From Desulfovibrio cuneatus DSM 11391 (GTDB taxonomy: Bacteria; Desulfobacterota; Desulfovibrionia; Desulfovibrionales; Desulfovibrionaceae), in NCBI RefSeq assembly GCF_000430005.1, contig NZ_KE387018.1, positions 85,479 to 149,478 of the forward strand: a stretch of 64,000 nt of DNA. Direction: 5' to 3'. Position 1 is the stretch's first letter. Each line of letters opens with the position of its first letter. Below the pieces are notes generated by a model. The model ran no database searches and had not been told where the DNA came from. It saw only the letters and a list, made by a program, of their open reading frames with translations. Positions 45,333-52,215 of the stretch are shown here, in pieces. The position numbers were made by a program, and so were the translations under genes.

Positions 45333-46700
45333 ATGCATCAACAAAAAATTCGTCTCGACGACCTTCCACTTTCGCCCTTCCATTTTAAAATTACCGCGCT
45401 TACTTTTGGAGCGCACCTGACCGACGGCTACATTCTTGGCCTTATTGGCATAGCTCTTACTCAAATTACCCCGCTTATGGGGCTAAATTCCTTCTGGCAA
45501 GGGTTTATCGGCTCTTCTGCCCTTATTGGCCTGTTTCTGGGCAGCCTGTTTTTTGGCATGGTGGCAGATTCTTTGGGCCGCCAAAAAATATTTCTCATCA
45601 GCTTTGTGGTTATTGCCCTTGGTTCCCTTGGCCAGTTTTTTGTGACCACCCCCCTGCAACTTGCCCTGTGCCGCATTGCCATTGGCATTGGCCTTGGCGG
45701 GGACTACAGCGTGGGCCACGCCCTGCTGGCAGAGTTTTGCCCCAAAAAATACCGCGGCCCCATTCTTGGTTCATTCAGTGTTATCTGGACAGTGGGTTAT
45801 GTTGCGGCAACCTTTGTAGGCTCCTTTGCCATGAAGGAAGGGAACCCTGAAGCATGGCGCTGGATGCTGGCTTCTTCTACCCTGCCCGCCGTTATTATTC
45901 TTATTGCCCGTATGGGCGCGCCAGAATCTCCCCGCTGGCTGGCAAACCAGGGCCGCCTAGAAGAAGCCAACGCCATTCTGGCAAGACTGTTTGGCCCCAA
46001 TGTTATTCTGGGGGATGAAGCCCCTGCCACCACAGGGGGCGGTTTTATGGCACTTTTTGCCCCGCAGTACATCAAGCGCACCATCTTTAACTGTATGTTT
46101 TTTGTGTGCATCGTTATGCCCTACTTTGCCATTTACACCTTCCTGCCCATGATTTTGGGCATAATGGGCCTTTCGGAAGGGTTTATCACAGAAATGCTGC
46201 TCAACATGCTCCTTATTCTTGGCGCATTCATTGGTATCTGGTGCACTATTCGGTTTACCCGCCGCGGTTTTCTCATCAACTCCTTCATTATCATTACCAC
46301 TGCCCTCTTCCTGTTGGGGCTGCTGCCTGATACACAAAACGCCCTGCTTATTGGCGTGTTTGCCTTGTTTACCGTAACCCTTTCGGCCATGAGCAACCTT
46401 GTGGGCGTTTTCCCGGCGGAAAGCTTCCCTACGGAAATCCGCTCCAGCGGCATTGGGCTTGCTACGGCCTTCAGCCGTTTTGGTTCTGCCATTTCCACAT
46501 TCCTTTTGCCCCTGTGCATTGTCCACTTTGGCATTCACACCACCATGCTCATTCTTGGTGGCGTTGCCCTGGTGGGTACAGTCATTTCCATACTGTGGGC
46601 ACCGGAAACAAAGTACCTATCCCTTGCCCAGGCAGCCAAAAATTCTGTTGCAAATGAAAATGAGGCCAGCCTGCTGAACAAGTCTGCACAAGAAGCATAA
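45333..46700 (+). CDS. Major facilitator superfamily transporter
   Basis: A 455-residue MFS carrier with 12 predicted helices. The start is the ATG at 45333 after GGAG, cutting off a non-family N-terminal stretch. Seen: FGAHLTDGYILGLIG in helix 1; GSLFFGMVADSLGRQKIF, the loop 2-3 motif; RIAIGIGLGGDYSVGHALLAEF in helix 4; YRGPILGSFSVIWTVGY; and AESFPTEIRSSGIGLATAFSRFG in the second half. These fit the sugar/aromatic-acid porter branch; the substrate is not evident. It is ended by a very strong terminator. The upstream neighbour is malic enzyme. Confidence 0.93.
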   Translation: MHQQKIRLDDLPLSPFHFKITALTFGAHLTDGYILGLIGIALTQITPLMGLNSFWQGFIGSSALIGLFLGSLFFGMVADSLGRQKIFLISFVVIALGSLGQFFVTTPLQLALCRIAIGIGLGGDYSVGHALLAEFCPKKYRGPILGSFSVIWTVGYVAATFVGSFAMKEGNPEAWRWMLASSTLPAVIILIARMGAPESPRWLANQGRLEEANAILARLFGPNVILGDEAPATTGGGFMALFAPQYIKRTIFNCMFFVCIVMPYFAIYTFLPMILGIMGLSEGFITEMLLNMLLILGAFIGIWCTIRFTRRGFLINSFIIITTALFLLGLLPDTQNALLIGVFALFTVTLSAMSNLVGVFPAESFPTEIRSSGIGLATAFSRFGSAISTFLLPLCIVHFGIHTTMLILGGVALVGTVISILWAPETKYLSLAQAAKNSVANENEASLLNKSAQEA

Positions 46701-46725
46701 GCCTGAACACCCCCACATTGTAAGC

Positions 46726-46761
46726 AAAGCCCCCTTTCCTCAACAGGAAAGGGGGCTTTTA
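46726..46761 (+). terminator. Rho-independent terminator after the MFS gene
   Basis: A perfect 15-nt stem AAAGCCCCCTTTCCT/AGGAAAGGGGGCTTT with a CAAC loop and T-run. It also ends transcription from the convergent SMR gene pair. Confidence 0.95.
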
Positions 46762-46826
46762 TACCGCCTGTACAGGGCTACTTGAGTCGGCACTTAACCG
46801 TATTTCCACTTTGTGCTCAATACGGG

Positions 46827-47162
46827 CTACGCAAGCTGCAAAATAGCCATACCCGCAATAAGCATAGCCATGCCCAGCCAGGCCACAGGCTTCAAGCGTT
46901 GGCCAAACAGCATGGCACCACCAATGCCGGTGCCCACCACACCAATGCCGCCCCACAGGGCATAGGCAATGGCAAGGTCCATGCCCTGCACGGCATAGGC
47001 AAGGCAGGTAAAGGCCAGGGCAACAAATACCAGTGCCCCCAAGGCATAGGTTTTGCGCACAAATCCTTCCGACTTTGCCAGCAATATGTTGGCATATACT
47101 TCAAGGCCGGCAGCCACCACAACAGCCACAAAAAAAGTCCAGGCAGGAGCATTGGCAAACAT
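46827..47162 (-). CDS. mdtI: Small multidrug resistance (SMR) transporter, MdtI-like
   Basis: A 111-residue four-helix SMR-family protein. The start is the ATG at 47162 behind GGAGGG. Seen: WTFFVAVVVAAGLEVYANILLAKSEGF in helix 1, with the essential membrane-embedded Glu of SMR pumps, then AYALWGGIGVVGTGIGGAMLFGQ and LGMAMLIAGMAILQLA. It follows a second SMR gene with a 2-nt gap; such pairs form heterodimers such as MdtJI (spermidine export). The polyamine role is inferred from pairing only. Confidence 0.88.
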   Translation of the reverse strand: MFANAPAWTFFVAVVVAAGLEVYANILLAKSEGFVRKTYALGALVFVALAFTCLAYAVQGMDLAIAYALWGGIGVVGTGIGGAMLFGQRLKPVAWLGMAMLIAGMAILQLA

Positions 47163-47164
47163 GG

Positions 47165-47566
47165 TTAGCCCTCCTGCCCTTGTTGTTTCGGTTGCAGCGG
47201 CTGCTGCGGCCCGTCTTCCGTGCCATGGTGCACCAAGAGTGTCCCCACAAGCACCAGGCCAAGGGCAGCAAGGCGCGTAGCATCCATGCGTTCTTGCAGC
47301 ACCCACACGCTGACCATGCTTATGGCCACAAGCCCCAGCCCTTCCCAAAAGGCATAAGCTACACCCAGGGGAATACGCATAACGGCCCGTGCCAGAAAAT
47401 AATAGGAAAGGCCCAGCATGGCGTACATAACCAGCATGCCAACCACAGCCCAGGAGCCCTGGGAAACCTTCATGACGCTTGTACCTGCCACTTCAAAAAA
47501 AATGGAGCCCAGCAGGCACAACCAGCAGTACAGGGCAGAAACAGAGGGTGTATGTTCACGACCCAT
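47165..47566 (-). CDS. mdtJ: Small multidrug resistance (SMR) transporter, MdtJ-like
   Basis: A 133-residue four-helix SMR protein; the start is the ATG at 47566 after AAGGAG. Seen: CWLCLLGSIFFEVAGTSVMKVSQGSWAV with the conserved Glu; LSYYFLARAVMRIPLGVAYAFWEGLGLVAISMVSVWVLQE, where AYAFWEG is typical of the MdtJ member; and a long charged C-terminal tail rich in Gln that is unusual for SMR proteins (residues about 113-133). It is translated just ahead of the mdtI-like gene. Confidence 0.88.
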   Translation of the reverse strand: MGREHTPSVSALYCWLCLLGSIFFEVAGTSVMKVSQGSWAVVGMLVMYAMLGLSYYFLARAVMRIPLGVAYAFWEGLGLVAISMVSVWVLQERMDATRLAALGLVLVGTLLVHHGTEDGPQQPLQPKQQGQEG

Positions 47567-47707
47567 AAAGACTCCTTGGGAAAATACATACAGATGACCC
47601 TACATACGCCATACAAAGCCATATGGCAATAAAGAGCGCTACATGCGGGCATATATTCACATAGCCATTCTCCTTTGCCACGGCTCTGTACCAAAGTGAT
47701 GTATGTA

Positions 47708-48418
47708 TTATTCTGGCTTTACTTTACGGAAGGTAAGGCGGTGCAGCCTGCACGGGCCATGGGCCGAAATGGCCGCAATATGCGCCTTTGTGCCATACCC
47801 CTTATGGGCAGCAAGCCCATATACAGGAAACCGTTCTGCCAGCCGGGCCATGAGCGCATCACGTACTGTTTTGGCAAGAATGGAAGCCGCGGCAATAGGC
47901 ACAAACCGAGCGTCGCCATCCACATAGGCAGCCTGCACAGGCAGCGGCAGAGCACTGCATGCCCGCCAATGTGGGGCAGCAATGGTTTTGTTGCCGTCAA
48001 TGGCAAGGGGAAGGGTGTGAGCTGATGGCAATACCGTACCAGCACTGCCTTGGTGAAATGCAGGAGACTGGTGCCTCACCTGAGCATACAGGGCAAGGCA
48101 GGCACGGCTCATGGCCCGGAAGGTGGCATTAAGAATATTCACGGCATCAATTTCCCGGGGCCAGGAGTACCCTACCCCAAAGGCCAAAGCATGTTGGCGA
48201 ATGGCAAGGGCCAGATCCCTGCGCAGGGGTTCGGCAATTTTTTTAGAATCATCCACCCGGGCAAGCTCTGGGGGCAGTGTAGCTGGCAGCCACACGCAAG
48301 CAGCCACCACAGGCCCGGCAAGGCACCCGCGCCCGGCTTCATCCACCCCAATACAAAGCGTAGCCGGGCCTTGGGCCAGCTCCTGCGGAGAAAGTAAAGG
48401 AAGAGGTGATGTGCTCAT
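47708..48418 (-). CDS. rnhB: Ribonuclease HII
   Basis: A 236-residue RNase HII that cleaves RNA in RNA-DNA hybrids and removes single ribonucleotides. The start is the ATG at 48418; the longer frame adds unlike residues. Seen: CIGVDEAGRGCLAGPVVAACV with the first catalytic Asp-Glu pair; DDSKKIAEPLRRDLA; PLAIDGNK; and SILAKTVRDALM. It is last in the rplS-side operon, as in other Desulfovibrio-like genomes. A long stem-loop and an R1-type element separate it from rplS, so its transcription may be partly independent. Confidence 0.95.
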   Translation of the reverse strand: MSTSPLPLLSPQELAQGPATLCIGVDEAGRGCLAGPVVAACVWLPATLPPELARVDDSKKIAEPLRRDLALAIRQHALAFGVGYSWPREIDAVNILNATFRAMSRACLALYAQVRHQSPAFHQGSAGTVLPSAHTLPLAIDGNKTIAAPHWRACSALPLPVQAAYVDGDARFVPIAAASILAKTVRDALMARLAERFPVYGLAAHKGYGTKAHIAAISAHGPCRLHRLTFRKVKPE

Positions 48419-48432
48419 AGGTTCCTTGAAAC

Positions 48433-48468
48433 ACCAAAAGCTCCCGCCATTGCAGGGGAGCTTTTGGT
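48433..48468 (-). terminator. Stem-loop between rplS and rnhB
   Basis: ACCAAAAGCTCCC pairs with GGGAGCTTTTGGT over 13 nt. It has a T-tract within the arm but only GTTTC after the stem. It may be a terminator or a processing or stability signal between rplS and rnhB, 15 nt before the rnhB start. Confidence 0.6.
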
Positions 48469-48481
48469 ATGAGTAGCGTAT

Positions 48482-48547
48482 GAAACGCGCAGTTATTTCG
48501 TTTGGCAACGCGAAGTAGCGCCGCCAAACGGAAAAAGTGGGCGTTTC
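48482..48547. repeat. Dispersed structured repeat R1, minimal copy C (66 bp)
   Basis: Outer ends GAAACGC (48482-48488) and GCGTTTC (48541-48547), and an inner stem CGTTTGGC (48499-48506)/GCCAAACG (48523-48530). The interior GCGAAGTAGCGC is related to that of the long copies, but the variable central module is absent. It begins immediately next to the rplS stop codon (48548-48550). Confidence 0.8.
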
Positions 48548-48895
48548 CTAGTAAGCGTTCTTAGGCTTAATACGAGCAGATTTACCCTTAAGCGCACGCA
48601 GGTAGTACAGACGGCTGCGACGTACGCGGCCTTCGGTAATCAGTTCCACTTTTTCAATAAAAGGGGAATGCATGGGGAAAATACGCTCAACACCAACACC
48701 GTCGGAAATTTTACGCACGGTAAAGGTTGCGTCCACTGTGCCACGGCTAATGCGAATTACGTTGCCCTGGAACACCTGGATGCGTTCTTTTTCACCTTCA
48801 ACAATACGCATGTGCACTTTCACGTTATCGCCAGAGCGGAACGTGGGCAGGTCCATACGCAAGTGTTCTTGTTCAATCTTCTTAATAATATCCAT
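48548..48895 (-). CDS. rplS: 50S ribosomal protein L19
   Basis: A 115-residue L19, located at the 30S-50S interface. It starts at ATG 48895 behind GGGAG. Seen: [52 protein letters not shown] (conserved), [20 protein letters not shown] and [21 protein letters not shown] near the end. Standard length. It sits between trmD and rnhB. The stop codon touches repeat R1 copy C. Confidence 0.97.
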   Translation of the reverse strand: MDIIKKIEQEHLRMDLPTFRSGDNVKVHMRIVEGEKERIQVFQGNVIRISRGTVDATFTVRKISDGVGVERIFPMHSPFIEKVELITEGRVRRSRLYYLRALKGKSARIKPKNAY

Positions 48896-48959
48896 ATTGC
48901 TCTCCCTTGGCCCAACGGTGGTGTACTCAAAAAAAATTGTGGGGGCCGCGCTTACGCTG

Positions 48960-50291
48960 TTAGCACCAGTCGCCCAAAATGCGGTCCATCATAATAGCGG
49001 CAGCGGCGCGCACCGAAAGGTGGTTGTAACGCCCATGCCAGCGAAACGGCGGCAGAAACTTTTCGCACAAGCCGCATGCTTCCGGCGCAAGGCCATGGCC
49101 TGTGCCCAGCAAAAGCAGAACGGGCCTTTCTTCCAGCACTTCACGTACCCCCAAAAAACCTATGGCTTTCTGGCTTTCCGCTTCTGCCCGTGCGGAAGAA
49201 CCCACCACAAGGGGGGCTGCACCACATTGGCTGGTAATGTCCTGAATGGCCTCTTCCAGCGATGCCACCCCTGTAACAAGGCTTAAGGCCTCATCCCTGT
49301 GGGGGTTGCTTTGCTTGCCTGCCCCTTCATGCCAATGGCGCAAAAGGGATTCCAGCAAGCGTTGCTGGTCTTGGATGGGGGTAACCACGTAGTAGCCCCC
49401 AAGCCCGAACGTGCACGAACTGCGGGATATATCGTGAATGTCAAGATTTGTCAAAGAAACAGCGACAGAATTTTTCCATTTATCCAACACAGGGTAATGC
49501 ACCAGGGCACAATACAAGTTTTTCCCTATGCGCTGCAAGGGTTTTTCTTGCAAAAAGGCATAATCTTCTGCCCCCAGGGGAGCTTCGCCTATAATGTCCG
49601 GGCGCACAGCCAAAGTGGTTTCCAAGGCCCGCTCACGCCGCCAGCGGGCTACCTTGCCATGGTCACCGCCGCGCAGCACTTCTGGCACGGAAAGCCCGTA
49701 AAATTCCACAGGCCGGGTGTAGTGCGGGTATTCCAAAAGGCCGGAGGAAAAACTTTCTTCCGTGCCGGATTCTTCGTCACCCATATACCCCGGTACCAGC
49801 CGTGCCACAGACTCCATAAAGCACAGGGCTGCGGCTTCCCCACCGTTCAACACAAAGTCACCTACAGAAACACATTCCACCGCAAAAAGGTCTTCAATGC
49901 GGGCGTCAATGCCCTCATAGCGCCCACACACCAGGGTAATATCCTTGGCAGCAGTCAGCTTACGGGCCAGGGCCTGGCTAAGGGGCTTGCCTTTAGGGGA
50001 AAGGTACACCAAAGGCCGGGCAGGGCTTGGCAGGGGGCGCGGGGCCCCGGCTTCCCGCACAGGGTGCCCAAGGTGCAACAGCACGTCAGCAAGGGGCTGG
50101 GGCAGCATTACCATGCCTGGGCCACCGCCATAAGGCCTGTCGTCCACCTTGTTGTGCTTGTCTGTGGAAAAGTCGCGCGGGTTATGCACAGCATACGAAA
50201 CAAGGCCAGCCTCAATGGCACGGCCCATTAACCCCTGCTGCATGGGGCTGGCAAAAAATTCAGAAAACAAACTGACAAGGGAAAAATGCAT
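48960..50291 (-). CDS. trmD: tRNA (guanine37-N1)-methyltransferase TrmD fused to a second SPOUT methyltransferase domain
   Basis: A 443-residue fusion. Residues 1-250 are Trm[34 protein letters not shown] and [19 protein letters not shown] (the trefoil knot that binds AdoMet), and a C-terminal TrmD region with [17 protein letters not shown]. Residues about 260-443 form a second SPOUT domain of the RNA_Me_trans type (PF09936): [44 protein letters not shown] and [16 protein letters not shown]. TrmD modifies G37 of tRNA; the second domain's target is unknown. The start is ATG at 50291 (an in-frame TTG lies at 50297). It is located between rimM and rplS. Confidence 0.93.
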   Translation of the reverse strand: MHFSLVSLFSEFFASPMQQGLMGRAIEAGLVSYAVHNPRDFSTDKHNKVDDRPYGGGPGMVMLPQPLADVLLHLGHPVREAGAPRPLPSPARPLVYLSPKGKPLSQALARKLTAAKDITLVCGRYEGIDARIEDLFAVECVSVGDFVLNGGEAAALCFMESVARLVPGYMGDEESGTEESFSSGLLEYPHYTRPVEFYGLSVPEVLRGGDHGKVARWRRERALETTLAVRPDIIGEAPLGAEDYAFLQEKPLQRIGKNLYCALVHYPVLDKWKNSVAVSLTNLDIHDISRSSCTFGLGGYYVVTPIQDQQRLLESLLRHWHEGAGKQSNPHRDEALSLVTGVASLEEAIQDITSQCGAAPLVVGSSARAEAESQKAIGFLGVREVLEERPVLLLLGTGHGLAPEACGLCEKFLPPFRWHGRYNHLSVRAAAAIMMDRILGDWC

Positions 50292-50339
50292 GGCCAAACC
50301 TTTCAGAGCAGTTACGAAAAAAGCCGATGCTACTGCTAA

Positions 50340-50543
50340 GGGAAACGCTCAGTTTTTCGTTTGGCAAGGCACAAGCGTTTCTTGAAGCAGGGTGACAATT
50401 CCGCAGGAAAGCGGAATTGGGCACCGCCCGCAGGGCGGGAGCCGAAGGCCGAGGCCCAGGACGGGCCGAGTCAACTCTTCTGTCCTCGACTGTTTCAAGA
50501 AACGTAAAGTAACGCAGCCAAACGGAATAAATCAGCGTTTCCC
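50340..50543. repeat. Dispersed structured repeat R1, long copy B (204 bp)
   Basis: Same architecture as copy A: GGGAAACGCT ends; a second stem CGTTTGGC/GCCAAACG; a third stem CGTTTCTTGAAGCAG (50376-50390) against CTGTTTCAAGAAACG (50490-50504); then CAATTCCGC/GCGGAATTG and CCGCCCGC/GGGCGGG hairpins. Compared with A, two pairs in the third stem have changed on both strands (C-G to T-A, G-C to T-A) and one on one side. Its right end overlaps the last codons and stop (TGA) of rimM; it fills most of the rimM-trmD gap. Confidence 0.9.
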
Positions 50544-51092
50544 TAAATACAAATCGAGCAGGCCAGGCGGGGGCGCAATAACCGCTATTTCAGCGGTAAG
50601 GTCGATATCCAGCACAAACTCCGGCACAGCAGGCAAAAGCACCTCTTCACCAGTGGGAGTGGTAATGGTCCACAGTTCCTGCCCGGCAGGGGCAGCCACA
50701 CCGGTAATAACCCCAATTTCACGGGGGGCGCGGCCTTCTTCTTCCGCCACCACCCTAAGGCCCATAATATCGGTTATGTAGGCTTCTTCTTCACTCAGTT
50801 CCGGCAATTCTTCCCGCGTGGCAAGCAGGTAAAGGCCACGCAGGGCTTCCGCCATAGTGCGGTCTTCCACCCCGGCAAAGCGCAACAACACTTGTTGGTG
50901 GTGCATGCGGGAGGTTTCCACCTTCATGGTGCCAGTGGGGGGGCCTTCGTCACAGCGGCTCACCGCCACGTCGCCTCGCAGCAATTCGGACGTTTCCGCA
51001 AAAAGCTGTACAGCCACTTCACCGCGCACACCATGGGGCTTGCTTACGCGGCCAAGGGCAACATAAATTTGTTTGTTTTTTTTATCAGACAC
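50532..51092 (-). CDS. rimM: Ribosome maturation factor RimM
   Basis: A 186-residue RimM, which assists 30S assembly by binding S19. Seen: the N-terminal barrel YVALGRVSKPHGVRGEVAVQLFAE; a C-terminal PRC barrel with YLLATREELPELSEEEAYITDIMGLRV and VTIPTGEEVLLPAV-type residues (TTPTGEEVLLPAVPEFVLDIDL), and the tail LDLYLGKR. The last four codons and the TGA come from the repeat R1 copy B end. The ATG at 51092 follows GTGTC; the ribosome-binding site is weak. It is located between the KH protein and trmD. Confidence 0.95.
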   Translation of the reverse strand: MSDKKNKQIYVALGRVSKPHGVRGEVAVQLFAETSELLRGDVAVSRCDEGPPTGTMKVETSRMHHQQVLLRFAGVEDRTMAEALRGLYLLATREELPELSEEEAYITDIMGLRVVAEEEGRAPREIGVITGVAAPAGQELWTITTPTGEEVLLPAVPEFVLDIDLTAEIAVIAPPPGLLDLYLGKR

Positions 51093-51154
51093 GACAGATG
51101 AGAGGGAAGCACCGCTGTGCAGCCTGCCCTGGGTAGCTTGCCCTGAACGTAGGA

Positions 51155-51388
51155 TTATTCAAGAATTTCGAGAACAGAACGCTTTTTCAGCTTTGTGGAG
51201 GCAGCACCAAGCACGGTGCGGATAGCACGGGCAGTACGCCCCTGTTTACCTATTACCTTGCCCAGGTCTTCTTTGGCAACGCGCAGCTCATACACTACGG
51301 TCTGCTCGCCGCCTACTTCTGTCACATGCACCTGGTCAGGGTTATCAACAAGAGACTTAGCAATAAATTCTATAAGTTCTTTCAGCAT
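51155..51388 (-). CDS. khpA: KH-domain RNA-binding protein (KhpA type)
   Basis: A 77-residue single KH-domain protein that binds RNA in the cytoplasm. The start is the ATG at 51388, 6 nt after GAGG; a GTG six bases upstream is less favoured. Seen: [21 protein letters not shown], then [22 protein letters not shown] with the GxxG loop (GKQG), and a short KRSVLEILE tail. It sits between rpsP and rimM, as in Desulfovibrio and Firmicutes. In other bacteria it pairs with KhpB. Confidence 0.94.
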   Translation of the reverse strand: MLKELIEFIAKSLVDNPDQVHVTEVGGEQTVVYELRVAKEDLGKVIGKQGRTARAIRTVLGAASTKLKKRSVLEILE

Positions 51389-51465
51389 GTTCACCCTCGC
51401 TTTGGCTTGGGGGAGTGCCCTGCCATAGTAAACCTGATGTGTGCGAATGCACGGTGAAAAAGCAC

Positions 51466-51494
51466 AAGCCGGCCCGGCGCACCCGCGCCGGCTT
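51466..51494 (-). terminator. GC-rich stem-loop with T-run between rpsP and the KH gene
   Basis: AAGCCGGC pairs with GCCGGCTT around a GC-rich interior, followed on the minus strand by GTGCTTTTTCACC. It is placed after rpsP in the direction of transcription, so it may reduce read-through from rpsP into the KH-rimM-trmD genes. Confidence 0.6.
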
Positions 51495-51553
51495 AATGTG
51501 CAAAATCAAGGTGTTCCAGCTAGAAAGCCGGACACTCTTAATGCAAAATGAAG

Positions 51554-51787
51554 TTACTTATTCTTCATCAGGCTGCGCACTGTGTCGCTTACATCAGCGC
51601 CAAGGCTAACCCATTTGTCGAACTTTTCTTTGTCAATGCTCACTTGAGCAGGCTGGGTCATGGGGTTGTAGAACCCAAGGAACTCGAGAGGACGCCCATC
51701 GCGGCGGCTTTGAATGTTGGTTGCAACAATGCGGTAAAAAGGACGTTTTTTGTTGCCAGTACGTGTAAGTCTGATTTTTGTAGCCAT
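51554..51787 (-). CDS. rpsP: 30S ribosomal protein S16
   Basis: A 77-residue S16. The start is the ATG at 51787 behind GGGAG; the longer frame upstream runs through repeat DNA. Seen: [42 protein letters not shown] and [21 protein letters not shown], all conserved in S16. It is in the ffh-rpsP order, but 426 nt of repeat-rich DNA separate it from ffh. Confidence 0.97.
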   Translation of the reverse strand: MATKIRLTRTGNKKRPFYRIVATNIQSRRDGRPLEFLGFYNPMTQPAQVSIDKEKFDKWVSLGADVSDTVRSLMKNK

Positions 51788-51917
51788 TGTGTATTCTCCC
51801 TGATGCGTTGATTGTAAAGCGTGTTGCAAGAAAGTGCAAGGCGCTCGTTGTTTTCCTGTTTGCCCCCAGCACCCACTTACAACCTGCGGGGTGCGGTGCC
51901 CCCTACGGTAAAGGGGT

Positions 51918-52028
51918 GTGGAAGGGGATCCTTCCACAAAATTTGTTTTCTTCCTCCGCTCCTTCGGCAGGGGAGATGCTTCGGCGGCATAGCCACTCAC
52001 ACCCTCTGCCCTCACTCCACGGCTTGCT
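51918..52028. repeat. Dispersed structured repeat R2, copy 2
   Basis: Hairpin GTGGAAGG/CCTTCCAC (51918-51925 and 51930-51937); a TTTTCTTCCTCCGCTCCTTCGG spacer reduced to its core TTCCTCCGCTCCTTCGG; then GGGAGATGCTTCGGCGGCATAGCC...CTCCACGGCTTGCT ending at 52028. The GGAGATGCTTCGGCGGCATA word is identical to copy 3. It lies in the ffh-rpsP gap. Confidence 0.75.
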
Positions 52029-52086
52029 ATTACCGTCGACGTTAAGAAAGCGGTATCACCACTAATAAGTTCTTTCTGTGGCACAC

Positions 52087-52215
52087 AGAAAGCGCTCAAT
52101 TTTTTTCGTTTGGCAAGGCGCAATTTCTTTTTGCAGGAGGGGTGGGCTCTTTGGCCCTGCCCTCTTGCAAAAAGAATGAAGCAACGCCGCCAAACAAAAA
52201 AAGGGAGTGCTTTCT
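52087..52215. repeat. Dispersed structured repeat R1, divergent copy D (129 bp)
   Basis: Outer ends AGAAAGCGCTC (52087-52097) and GAGTGCTTTCT (52205-52215), ten of eleven pairs; a second stem TTTTTTTCGTTTGGC against GCCAAACAAAAAAA; and an inner stem around TTCTTTTTGCA/TGCAAAAAGAA with a GGGTGGGC/GGCCCTGCCC hairpin. It has the R1 frame but a different interior. Its end overlaps the ffh stop codon (52214-52216). Confidence 0.75.

Noticed and set aside
50340..50543. R1 as an insertion of the TA-target (IS630/mariner) MITE type
   Set aside because: TA lies near several ends but no consistent duplication was found on both sides of any copy, so the mobility mechanism is left open.
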